The notes under the pieces are model-generated. The model ran no database searches and was not told where the DNA came from. It saw nothing but the letters and a program-made list of their open reading frames with translations. Of a DNA stretch of 20,482 nt, positions 1 through 6,459 are shown one piece after another. The translations under genes were made by a program, and so were the position numbers. Position 1 is the first letter of the stretch; every line of letters begins with the position of its first letter. Source of the stretch: a virus; the IMG/VR virus record IMGVR_UViG_3300010148_000164, positions 1-20,482 of that record; one strand, written 5' to 3'.

Positions 1-1
1 T

Positions 2-1615
2 CACAACACCATGTTTGATGGGGCTATATTGTCTTGGCTATTTGGTATTCGCCCTCGCGCTTGGGCTGATACTATGTGCATGGGGCGTGGCTTACATGGC
101 GTGGAGGTTGGTGCAAGCCTCAAGGCATTGGCAGAACGGTACGGAGTCGGCGAGAAAGGAACTGAGGTGCTCAATGCACTCGGTAAACGACGCGAAGACT
201 TTACGGAGTCGGAACTAGATAAGTACGGTGACTACTGCATCAACGATGTAGAGCTTACTTACAAGCTGTTCTCGATAATGAATCAATCGTTTCCTAAGAA
301 AGAACTTAAGATCATTGATTGCACGTTGCGTATGTTTATACACCCCATGCTTGAGCTAGATCTCGGCCTGTTGGAACAACACCTAATCAGCATACGTGAC
401 CGTAAGGACGAATTACTAGAAGCTGCGGACATAACTGACAAGAAGCAGTTGATGAGTAACGACAAGTTTGCAGAACTTCTTGTAGAGCAAGGTGTTGTAC
501 CTCCTACTAAGACAAGCCCAGCAACAGGCAAAGAAACTTATGCGTTCGCTAAGACAGATGAAGCGTTCAAAGCATTGGAAGAACACGATAATTTGAACGT
601 ACAAGCCTTAGTAGCTGCACGTCTTGGGAACAAGAGTACGTTAGAAGAGACACGCACGCAGCGTTTTATAGACATCGCGAAGCGCGGAACATTGCCGGTT
701 CCAGTGAGGTACTACGCAGCGCACACAGGTAGATGGGGCGGGGCAGACAAGATAAACCTACAGAACCTACCGAGCCGTGGGCCTGACGGTAAGATGTTAA
801 AGAAGAGCATTATGGCCCCCGAAGGTTACATGCTCATAGACTGTGACTCATCGCAAATAGAGGCGAGGGTGTTGGCATGGTTCGCTGGGCAGGATGATCT
901 GACCGAGGCGTTCCGCAACAAGGAGGATGTCTACGTCAAGATGGCTGCAAGGATCTATGATGTGCGGGAGGAGGACATAACTGCACAGCAGCGGTTCGTC
1001 GGTAAGACTACAATACTTGGCGCTGGGTATGGTATGGGCGCTCTACGCTTTCAAGCACAGCTTAAGAACTTTGGGGTTGAGCTACCCATGGATCAGTGCC
1101 GTAGGGTTATTAGTATCTACCGTGATGTTAACTGGAAGATCAGCAAGTTATGGCGCGATGCTAATGTTATGCTGGAAGAGTTGTCTAAGAACTCAGTGGT
1201 CAACATAGGCGAGCAGTCTGTTATAGAACCCATAGCTGCGTTACAAGGCGTTCGGCTGCCATCAGATTTAGTGATGCGGTATGAAGATCTTAAGGCTGAG
1301 CAAAACGAAAGAGGGCTAGAGTTCACATACAAGACTAGACGAGGTCGCACCAAGATATACGGCGGAAAATGTGTAGAGAACATATGTCAGGCAGTGGCAC
1401 GTTGCATCATAGCCGATCAGATGCTACTAATAAGTAAGAGGTACGCACCTGTACTAACGGTGCATGACTCTATAATCGCGTGTGTACCAGAGGAAGAAGT
1501 TAGTGAAGCACAGCAGTACATTGAAGAGTGTATGCGGTTCGTGCCAGATTGGGCAGAAGGACTGCCGCTTGATTGCGAGAGCGGTGTGGCTAGAGCGTAT
1601 GGAGACTGTGAGTAG
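2..1615 (+). CDS. Family A DNA polymerase, 5'-truncated by the window edge
   Basis: This is the replicative DNA polymerase of the phage. The frame is open to the left edge, so the true start is outside the window and the ATG at 11 is internal. Residues here are numbered from that ATG. The visible N-terminus, HNTMFD, matches the Exo II motif (N-x-x-F-D) of the 3'-5' proofreading domain, and YCIND at 75-79 matches Exo III (Y-x3-D). The polymerase half has HTGR...NLQNLP at 238-254, motif A DSSQIE at 279-284 with catalytic D279, motif B R328-x3-K332-x7-Y340-G341, and motif C VHDS at 484-487 with catalytic D486. The position equivalent to E. coli Pol I residue 762 is L336. The next gene begins directly after the stop. 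I am sure of the family; Exo I and any N-terminal extension cannot be seen. Confidence 0.95.
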   Translation, partial: HNTMFDGAILSWLFGIRPRAWADTMCMGRGLHGVEVGASLKALAERYGVGEKGTEVLNALGKRREDFTESELDKYGDYCINDVELTYKLFSIMNQSFPKKELKIIDCTLRMFIHPMLELDLGLLEQHLISIRDRKDELLEAADITDKKQLMSNDKFAELLVEQGVVPPTKTSPATGKETYAFAKTDEAFKALEEHDNLNVQALVAARLGNKSTLEETRTQRFIDIAKRGTLPVPVRYYAAHTGRWGGADKINLQNLPSRGPDGKMLKKSIMAPEGYMLIDCDSSQIEARVLAWFAGQDDLTEAFRNKEDVYVKMAARIYDVREEDITAQQRFVGKTTILGAGYGMGALRFQAQLKNFGVELPMDQCRRVISIYRDVNWKISKLWRDANVMLEELSKNSVVNIGEQSVIEPIAALQGVRLPSDLVMRYEDLKAEQNERGLEFTYKTRRGRTKIYGGKCVENICQAVARCIIADQMLLISKRYAPVLTVHDSIIACVPEEEVSEAQQYIEECMRFVPDWAEGLPLDCESGVARAYGDCE

Positions 1616-2287
1616 TTGAGTGCTGCACCGTGGTCGTTCAGTAGGATCAAAGCGTTTCAGCAGTGCCCGAAACAGTTTTACTATGAGAAAGTAGTAAAGA
1701 AGTATCCGTTTAAGATGAGTGACGCCATACGCTATGGCGACGAGTTCCACAAAGCAGCGGAGATATACATACGTGACGGGGGTGAGCTAGACCCAAGGTT
1801 TAAGTACGCACAGGGTATGCTTGACGCACTCAACGCCAAGAAAGGCGAGAAACTGTGTGAAATTAAGATGGGGCTTACTGAGAACTTAGAGCCGTGCAGC
1901 TTCTATGACAGTGACGTTTGGTTTAGAGGCATAGCGGACTTATTGATCTTAAATAAAGAAGATAAGTTGGCTTGGGTCATTGACTACAAGACAGGCAAGT
2001 CGGCAAGATATGCAGACAAGGGGCAGTTAGAGCTTATGGCGTTATCCGCGTTTAAGCACTACCCCGAAGTAGAAACTGTCCGAGCGGGACTTTTATTTGT
2101 TGTAAGCGAAGACCTCATAAGAGATCGCTATGTACTTGAAGATGAAACCGCGCTGTGGGATAAGTGGATGAATAATTATGACAACATGCAGTCTGCTTTC
2201 GACAATGATGTGTGGAACCCTAAACCTAATGGGCTATGCAAAAAGTGGTGTCAGGTTGTTGAGTGTCCACATAATGGAAGGAACTGA
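1616..2287 (+). CDS. Cas4/RecB-like PD-(D/E)XK nuclease with probable Fe-S cluster
   Basis: The 223-aa protein is predicted to be a DNA exonuclease or endonuclease acting in phage replication or recombination. It opens with the RecB-family signature WSFSRIKAFQQCP (residues 6-18). It carries H45, then D108 in GIADLL, the DYK motif at 123-125, and a QLE motif at 137-139, which together match the PD-(D/E)XK active site. C17 plus C208, C212 and C217 reproduce the one-plus-three cysteine layout of the Fe-S-stabilised Cas4/AddB nucleases. The start is TTG at 1616, immediately after the polymerase stop in the same frame, with GGAG at 1601-1604. No upstream extension is possible and the conserved N-terminus begins a few residues later. 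It is a phage nuclease, not evidence of a CRISPR system: no cas genes or repeats are present. Confidence 0.85.
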   Translation: MSAAPWSFSRIKAFQQCPKQFYYEKVVKKYPFKMSDAIRYGDEFHKAAEIYIRDGGELDPRFKYAQGMLDALNAKKGEKLCEIKMGLTENLEPCSFYDSDVWFRGIADLLILNKEDKLAWVIDYKTGKSARYADKGQLELMALSAFKHYPEVETVRAGLLFVVSEDLIRDRYVLEDETALWDKWMNNYDNMQSAFDNDVWNPKPNGLCKKWCQVVECPHNGRN

Positions 2288-2556
2288 TGCGTAGGCGACA
2301 ACGAAACTACAAGAAAGAGTATCGCCAGCAGGTGGCAAGGGGCGAGCATGGAGATCGCATGGAGCGACAACGCGCACGCCGAGCAATGGATAAAACAGGA
2401 CGCGATGCCAACAAGAACGGCAAAGCAGACAAACGCGAAGGCAAAGACGTAAGCCATAACAAAATGTTAAGTAGAGGTGGTACTAACAAAGATGGCTACA
2501 AGGTGGAGAGCCGAAGCAAGAACCGTAGTAGAAACGGTCACAGTACAAAGAGATAA
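2287..2556 (+). CDS. Small basic HNH-like protein
   Basis: This 89-aa protein is very rich in Arg and Lys, suggesting nucleic acid binding. Its second half, KDVSHNKMLSRGGTN (53-67) followed by SRSKNRSRNG (75-84), resembles the core of HNH endonucleases, with H57, the GG pair and N67/N79 in the expected order. The usual Asp before the first His is Ser, and the zinc-binding Cys pairs of many HNH proteins are missing, so catalytic activity is uncertain. Small phage proteins of this type sit in replication modules, where they are sometimes annotated as HNH endonucleases; that comparison is from memory. The ATG at 2287 overlaps the upstream TGA by one base, with GGAAGGA at 2276-2282 as ribosome binding site, so translation is probably coupled to the nuclease. 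Confidence 0.65.
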   Translation: MRRRQRNYKKEYRQQVARGEHGDRMERQRARRAMDKTGRDANKNGKADKREGKDVSHNKMLSRGGTNKDGYKVESRSKNRSRNGHSTKR

Positions 2557-2560
2557 CACG

Positions 2561-2633
2561 CCCTTCTGATTTGCTTGGAAAGCAAGTCCACGCATTGCGA
2601 AGTCAGAGGGGGTAGACCACGCGCCGTCCGTGG
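2561..2633 (+). promoter_or_regulatory. Predicted structured RNA in the leader of the helicase gene
   Basis: The 105-base gap between the HNH-like gene and the helicase start is the longest in the + strand block. It can fold into an outer stem, 2561-2571 with 2600-2610 (one bulged T, one G-U pair), enclosing a hairpin TTGC/GCAA (2571-2574 with 2582-2585, 7-base loop) and a small CGC-ATT-GCG hairpin at 2591-2599. A separate stem CCACG/CGTGG (2617-2621 with 2629-2633) follows. The ribosome binding site at 2652-2658 lies just downstream. A regulatory or processing role is inferred; no known RNA family was recognised. The inner and outer stems share a base or two, so the exact fold is uncertain. 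Confidence 0.35.
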
Positions 2634-2661
2634 GTGTTAAAGGCGGCATTTGGAGAACAAC

Positions 2662-4197
2662 ATGCAGGTTGTAGATAACAAAGCCCTGTTGCTTAGGTTG
2701 CGTGACCCTAAAAAAGTTACGAGCGTTATACCCAAGAGCAAAGAGCTTCAAGACAACAAAGTGATTGTGAACTGGGGGCTAGAAGAAGCTCACGTTCTAA
2801 AGAACTTAAATATAAACGTGCCGTCTCCGATACGTACACGATACGATTGGACGGGTAAGCACACACCGATGAAGCACCAGAAGACTACTTCTGAGTTTTT
2901 CACTTTGAATAAAAGAGCGTTCTGCTTTAACGAGCAAGGCACTGGCAAGACAGCAAGTGCTATATGGGCCGCTGACTACCTGATGAACAAAGGGTATGTC
3001 TCGCGTGTACTCGTGATATGCCCCTTATCCATCATGGAATCAGCGTGGATGGATGATCTGTTTACCTTCGCCATGCACAGAACTGCGGATGTAGCCTACG
3101 GCGCTGCACCGAAGCGTCGAAAGATAATAGAAAGCGGTGCCGAGTTCGTGATTATTAACTACGACGGTGTAGAGATAGTTGCAGATGCCATAGCTAATGG
3201 TGGGTTTGATCTAATCATCGTGGATGAAGCTACACACTATAAGAACCCGCAGACCCGACGTTGGAAGGTGCTGAATAAGTTGTTAGCTCCGCACATGTGG
3301 TTGTGGATGATGACGGGCACACCAGCAGCACAAAGTCCTGTCGATGCGTTTGGTCTGGCAAAGCTGGTCAACCCGAACGCAGTGCCTAGATTCTTTAGTT
3401 CTTTCCGTGACATGGTGATGCAGAAGGTCACTAACTTTAAGTGGGTGCCTAAAGAAAACGCTACAGACACCGTATTCAAAGCACTGCAGCCAGCGATTAG
3501 GTTCACAAAAGAAGAGTGTCTTGACCTACCAGACATGGTCTACGTCAAGCGCACGGTGGAAATGACTAGGCAGCAGAAGAAATACTACAAGCAACTTAAA
3601 GATACTATGGTCATGCAGGCCGCTGGAGAACAGATAACTGCGGCTAATGCTGCCGTAAACATGAACAAGTTACTGCAGATCTCAAGTGGTGCCGTGTACA
3701 CGGATGACGGTGACTCTTTAGAGTTTGACATCAAGCATCGTTATAAAGTTCTTCGTGAGGTGATAGACGAGTCAACCAAGAAAGTCTTGGTGTTCGTGCC
3801 GTTCAAGCACGTTATAGACATACTGACCGACAAACTTATAAACGACGGTATACCCACTGAGGTCATTAGGGGAGACGTGAGTGCGGCCAAACGCACGGAC
3901 ATATTCAAACGATTTCAGACTAACGCCGCGCCACAAGTGTTAGTTATACAACCCGCTGCAGCGGCTCACGGAGTCACACTTACTGCGGCGAATACAGTGG
4001 TATGGTGGGGGCCGACAAGTTCATTAGAAACTTACGCGCAGGCTAATGCTCGCGTGCATCGCTCTGGGCAGGATCACAAGTGTACGGTGGTGCAGTTGCA
4101 AGGCTCCTTCGCAGAGAAACGTGTGTACTCATTATTAGATAATAGAATTGACGACCACACAAAGATGATAGATTTATACAAGGAAATACTTGATTAG
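2662..4197 (+). CDS. SNF2-type superfamily 2 DNA helicase/translocase
   Basis: This 511-aa protein is a nucleic-acid-dependent ATPase of the SNF2/Swi2 type, predicted to unwind or translocate on DNA during phage replication. Its motifs appear in order: the KHQ Q-type motif near residue 71, Walker A GTGKT at 93-97, DEAT (motif II) at 188-191, TGTP (motif III) at 218-221, a second RecA lobe starting at VLVFVPF near 375, AAHGVTLT (motif V) near 433, and QANARVHRSGQ (motif VI, 460-470) with its arginines. Length is close to a bare helicase core, with no extra accessory domain. I chose the ATG at 2662 rather than the in-frame TTG at 2650, because GGAGAAC at 2652-2658 is a well-spaced ribosome binding site that would lie inside the longer version. 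Confidence 0.9.
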   Translation: MQVVDNKALLLRLRDPKKVTSVIPKSKELQDNKVIVNWGLEEAHVLKNLNINVPSPIRTRYDWTGKHTPMKHQKTTSEFFTLNKRAFCFNEQGTGKTASAIWAADYLMNKGYVSRVLVICPLSIMESAWMDDLFTFAMHRTADVAYGAAPKRRKIIESGAEFVIINYDGVEIVADAIANGGFDLIIVDEATHYKNPQTRRWKVLNKLLAPHMWLWMMTGTPAAQSPVDAFGLAKLVNPNAVPRFFSSFRDMVMQKVTNFKWVPKENATDTVFKALQPAIRFTKEECLDLPDMVYVKRTVEMTRQQKKYYKQLKDTMVMQAAGEQITAANAAVNMNKLLQISSGAVYTDDGDSLEFDIKHRYKVLREVIDESTKKVLVFVPFKHVIDILTDKLINDGIPTEVIRGDVSAAKRTDIFKRFQTNAAPQVLVIQPAAAAHGVTLTAANTVVWWGPTSSLETYAQANARVHRSGQDHKCTVVQLQGSFAEKRVYSLLDNRIDDHTKMIDLYKEILD

Positions 4198-4245
4198 ATA
4201 GTTGCTTACAACTAAAGTGTACTGCTAGGTAATTGGAGAACCTAA

Positions 4246-4647
4246 ATGCAATCAAACAGCGTGGATACAGATAAGCTGATAAAGGTTTATCTGAAGATCA
4301 GGGACAAGCGTGTTGAGCTTAAGTCTGATTTTGATAAAGAAGACAACAAACTCAGTGAACAGCAGGATCTCATCAAAGACGAAATGATGAAGCATCTTGA
4401 CGCTACCAAAGCTAAGAACGTGTCAACCGACACAGGCACCTTTTATAAGACCACTAAGACCGTGTACCAGACTAACAACTGGGAAGAGATGCGTGAGTTC
4501 ATAATAGAAGAGCAAGTGCCAGAGTTCTTACAGCAGCGGCTCCACCAAAAAGCCATCAAAGAATGGCTGGAGGAGAACCCTGAGAAACTACCTAAAGGTT
4601 TGAATGCTAATACTGAGTACACAATCAATGTAAGGAAAAAGAAGTGA
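4246..4647 (+). CDS. Conserved phage protein of unknown function
   Basis: The 133-aa protein is highly charged and predicted to be helical. A coiled-coil-like N-terminal half (KIRDKRVELKSDFDKEDNKL, residues 17-36) leads into a core with a TNNWEEM segment near 76-82 and a C-terminal ENPEKLPKGLNA stretch at 114-125. This arrangement (charged helix, then a W-containing segment, then ENP..LP.GLN) is one I recognise from small proteins in many phage replication modules, but I know of no established function for it. The ATG at 4246 is preceded by GGAGAAC at 4235-4241, the same sequence found before the helicase and the ssDNA-binding protein gene. The end overlaps the next gene by four bases (GTGA), pointing to coupled translation. 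The 48-base gap upstream shows no clear promoter or terminator. Confidence 0.75.
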   Translation: MQSNSVDTDKLIKVYLKIRDKRVELKSDFDKEDNKLSEQQDLIKDEMMKHLDATKAKNVSTDTGTFYKTTKTVYQTNNWEEMREFIIEEQVPEFLQQRLHQKAIKEWLEENPEKLPKGLNANTEYTINVRKKK

Positions 4648-4940
4648 CGGCTGAAATAAACTTGGTAGACATAGACGAGGTAGCGAAGCACCTCAAAGTG
4701 TCCGTGAGCACCGTTCGTTCATGGTTACGAGCTAATCTCATACCCGAAAACACCTACATACACGTAGGCAAGACGTACCGTTTTGATCTAAATCGTGTGG
4801 TGTTTGCCCTGCTAAACACAGATTTGAATGAAACCAATACTGTTGTAGAGGACATGGCTATTAACACTTTGGCAAAAGAACTTGCTGAAGATATTAAAGA
4901 GCGTGTCGAAGAGGTAGGGGATCTGGACGAAGATCTGTAG
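4644..4940 (+). CDS. Excisionase-like helix-turn-helix DNA-binding protein
   Basis: This 98-aa protein has an N-terminal winged-helix/MerR-like domain of the type found in excisionases and small phage regulators. The helix-turn-helix reads VDIDEVAKHLKVSVSTVRSW (residues 8-27), followed by a wing-like YIHVGKTYRF segment and a short helix. The last third is acidic (residues about 70-98) and could contact a partner. The start is GTG at 4644, overlapping the upstream stop by four bases, with a modest GGA at 4634; the conserved domain begins soon after, so a shorter start is unlikely. Its place inside a replication operon suggests a role in origin binding or in transcription control. An excisionase role cannot be confirmed because no integrase is in the window. 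Confidence 0.75.
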   Translation: MTAEINLVDIDEVAKHLKVSVSTVRSWLRANLIPENTYIHVGKTYRFDLNRVVFALLNTDLNETNTVVEDMAINTLAKELAEDIKERVEEVGDLDEDL

Positions 4941-4941
4941 T

Positions 4942-5619
4942 ATGGGGTTTAAGAAGATCAGCATACGGGACGGTAAGTTTCGTAAGGTAGTAGACGGTAA
5001 AGAGGTAGAAGTAGGCTCTGATGTTCTAGATGTAGTGATCGTAAATGCAGCAGGCATGTCACGTATGTTTTACTCAGGAGTCTATGACCCAAACCGAGCA
5101 GCTACTCCTAGCTGTTGGTCATCTAACACACAGGCACCCGATCCAGATGTTCCAGCGGGAACTAGGCAGTCATCACGCTGCATAGACTGCGAGCAAAATA
5201 TACGGGGGTCAGGAGGAGGCGGTTCAAGAGCTTGTAAGTTCTTACAACGGATCGCTATTACTTTTGTAGAGGACAATCTATACGACGTATTTCAGCTACA
5301 ACTACCAGCAACGAGTTTGTTTGGTGAGGCTGAACGCGGTTGGATGTCGATGCAGAACTATGTAAAACACTTAGTGAAACACGATACGTCTGCTACAACC
5401 GTCGTAACTAGGATCTGTTTTGAGCAGACAAGTTACGCGCCAAGGCTACGTTTTAGACCCATGCGGGTGTTAGACGAGGCCGAACTTAAGATTGCTATGG
5501 AGCTTGAGAGACACCCCGATACATTGAAAGCGATTACCTTCAGTGCCCCACCAGTGTGGAGTAGTGCAGCATCGCCATTCGATGAGGTGGAGGGGTTTAC
5601 CGTGAGTGAAATAGCATAA
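4942..5619 (+). CDS. Four-cysteine phage replication-module protein
   Basis: The function of this 225-aa protein is unknown. It carries C58, C80, C83 and C98 (spacing C-x21-C-x2-C-x14-C) in a region with SRCIDCEQNIRGSGGGGSRAC, which looks like a zinc-binding or Fe-S-binding site. Downstream is a beta-rich segment (YDVFQLQLPATSLFG, 114-128). A C-terminal PFDEVEGFT at 212-220 closely resembles a segment of the next protein. I recall similar proteins next to ssDNA-binding protein genes in phage genomes, so a role in ssDNA handling with its neighbour is a reasonable inference. The ATG at 4942 lies one base after the upstream stop; the ribosome binding site is weak and translation is probably coupled. 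The alternative is a nuclease or regulator using the Cys4 site. Confidence 0.75.
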   Translation: MGFKKISIRDGKFRKVVDGKEVEVGSDVLDVVIVNAAGMSRMFYSGVYDPNRAATPSCWSSNTQAPDPDVPAGTRQSSRCIDCEQNIRGSGGGGSRACKFLQRIAITFVEDNLYDVFQLQLPATSLFGEAERGWMSMQNYVKHLVKHDTSATTVVTRICFEQTSYAPRLRFRPMRVLDEAELKIAMELERHPDTLKAITFSAPPVWSSAASPFDEVEGFTVSEIA

Positions 5620-5645
5620 ATACAAATGTTTAGGAGAACATAAGA

Positions 5646-6371
5646 ATGGCTAATAGACCGACATACATAGTTAAGGGCGTGAAAGCGCTACACCCAAGGA
5701 TGGATAAAACGTATAAATGGAGTGACGCAAAAAACAAAAGCGTCCCCTGTGACCCAAAAGAAGTCGGCGCAGAGTTTTCTTTAAACTTTGTTATGGATGA
5801 CGAAGGGCAGAAGGGTCTTTGGGCTGCTATGAGGCAAGCATATACGGAGGAAGCAGGACAAGAAAATAACTGGCCGAAAAAGTTTGATAAGCCTTTTGAC
5901 CAAGACGACGACGGTAATTGGGTGCATAAAGCGGCTACGGAGGGTGCCTACAACGGTGAGGCTAGCAGACCGCCCTCACATGTGGATGCAAAGAGAACGC
6001 CACTGCCTGACGGGTTTATGTTGACCGGCGGCAGCACAATTAACTTACAAGTATCACTGCACCCGTACTATATAAAGAAAGATGATAAAGCGGGGGTCAA
6101 ACTCCGACCAAGGGCAGTGCAGGTGCTCAAGTATGCACCAATGCCAACCAGAGATCCGTTTGAGGAAGAAGAAGGGTTCACCATTGAAGGTGGTGATGGT
6201 GGTGCATTCGCTGTTGAGTCAACACCAGAACCTGTAGCGGCTACTCCCGCAGAAGACGAGTGGGAAGAGGAGGTTCCAGTAAAAGAACCTAAGAAGATGG
6301 TGAAGAAGTCCGCAGCTCCAAAGGAGGAGAAAGAAGCAGTCACGGCTGTGATTGATGAGTGGGACGACTAA
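5646..6371 (+). CDS. Putative ssDNA-binding protein (DUF2815-like, acidic tail)
   Basis: This 241-aa protein is best explained as the phage ssDNA-binding protein. The core, residues 1-165, ends with a GGSTINLQVSLHPYY (128-142) and GVKLRPRAVQVLKY (150-163) pattern, typical of OB-fold DUF2815-type phage proteins, in which Gly-Val-x-Leu...VQ is conserved. From about residue 167 onward the chain is low-complexity and acidic, with a Lys-rich interruption at 213-230, and ends in DEWDD. Acidic C-terminal tails are characteristic of ssDNA-binding proteins such as T7 gp2.5 and E. coli SSB, where they recruit polymerase and helicase. PFEEEEGFT at 171-179 matches the C-terminus of the preceding protein. 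GGAGAAC at 5633-5639 precedes the ATG. Family assignment is from pattern, not alignment. Confidence 0.7.
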   Translation: MANRPTYIVKGVKALHPRMDKTYKWSDAKNKSVPCDPKEVGAEFSLNFVMDDEGQKGLWAAMRQAYTEEAGQENNWPKKFDKPFDQDDDGNWVHKAATEGAYNGEASRPPSHVDAKRTPLPDGFMLTGGSTINLQVSLHPYYIKKDDKAGVKLRPRAVQVLKYAPMPTRDPFEEEEGFTIEGGDGGAFAVESTPEPVAATPAEDEWEEEVPVKEPKKMVKKSAAPKEEKEAVTAVIDEWDD

Positions 6372-6377
6372 AGCTCC

Positions 6378-6448
6378 ATAACTACCATCGTGGCTAGAGC
6401 AATCGAAGAGGGTGTACCGACGCCCCTGCCACGGTGTCTTTCGGTTAT
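6378..6448 (+). promoter_or_regulatory. Long imperfect hairpin in the leader of the primase-helicase gene
   Basis: Almost the whole 88-base gap before the primase-helicase gene can fold as one rod. The base is ATAAC/GTTAT (6378-6382 with 6444-6448). The middle is a 9-bp stem with one G-U pair (6386-6394 with 6428-6436), and the tip pairs AGGGTGT with ACGCCCCT with a bulged C. No run of T follows, so it is not a standard intrinsic terminator. It ends 11 bases before the ATG at 6460, where only a weak purine-rich ribosome binding site is seen. A role in controlling translation or RNA processing is inferred. Confidence 0.35.
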
Positions 6449-6459
6449 GAGTAATAGTC

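Noticed and set aside
1616-2287. CRISPR-associated cas4 gene
   Set aside because: The motifs fit Cas4-like nucleases, but there are no repeats, spacers or other cas genes; such nucleases are common in phage replication modules.
2557-2640. tRNA-Ser-like anticodon arm (7-base loop TTGGAAA on a 5-bp stem, then a CGC-ATT-GCG mini arm)
   Set aside because: No acceptor stem, D arm or T arm with a TTCRA loop can be found on either side, so it is not a tRNA gene; it may only be a chance resemblance within the structured leader.
2650-2661. TTG at 2650 as the helicase start
   Set aside because: It would place the GGAGAAC ribosome binding site inside the coding region; the ATG at 2662 has ideal spacing.
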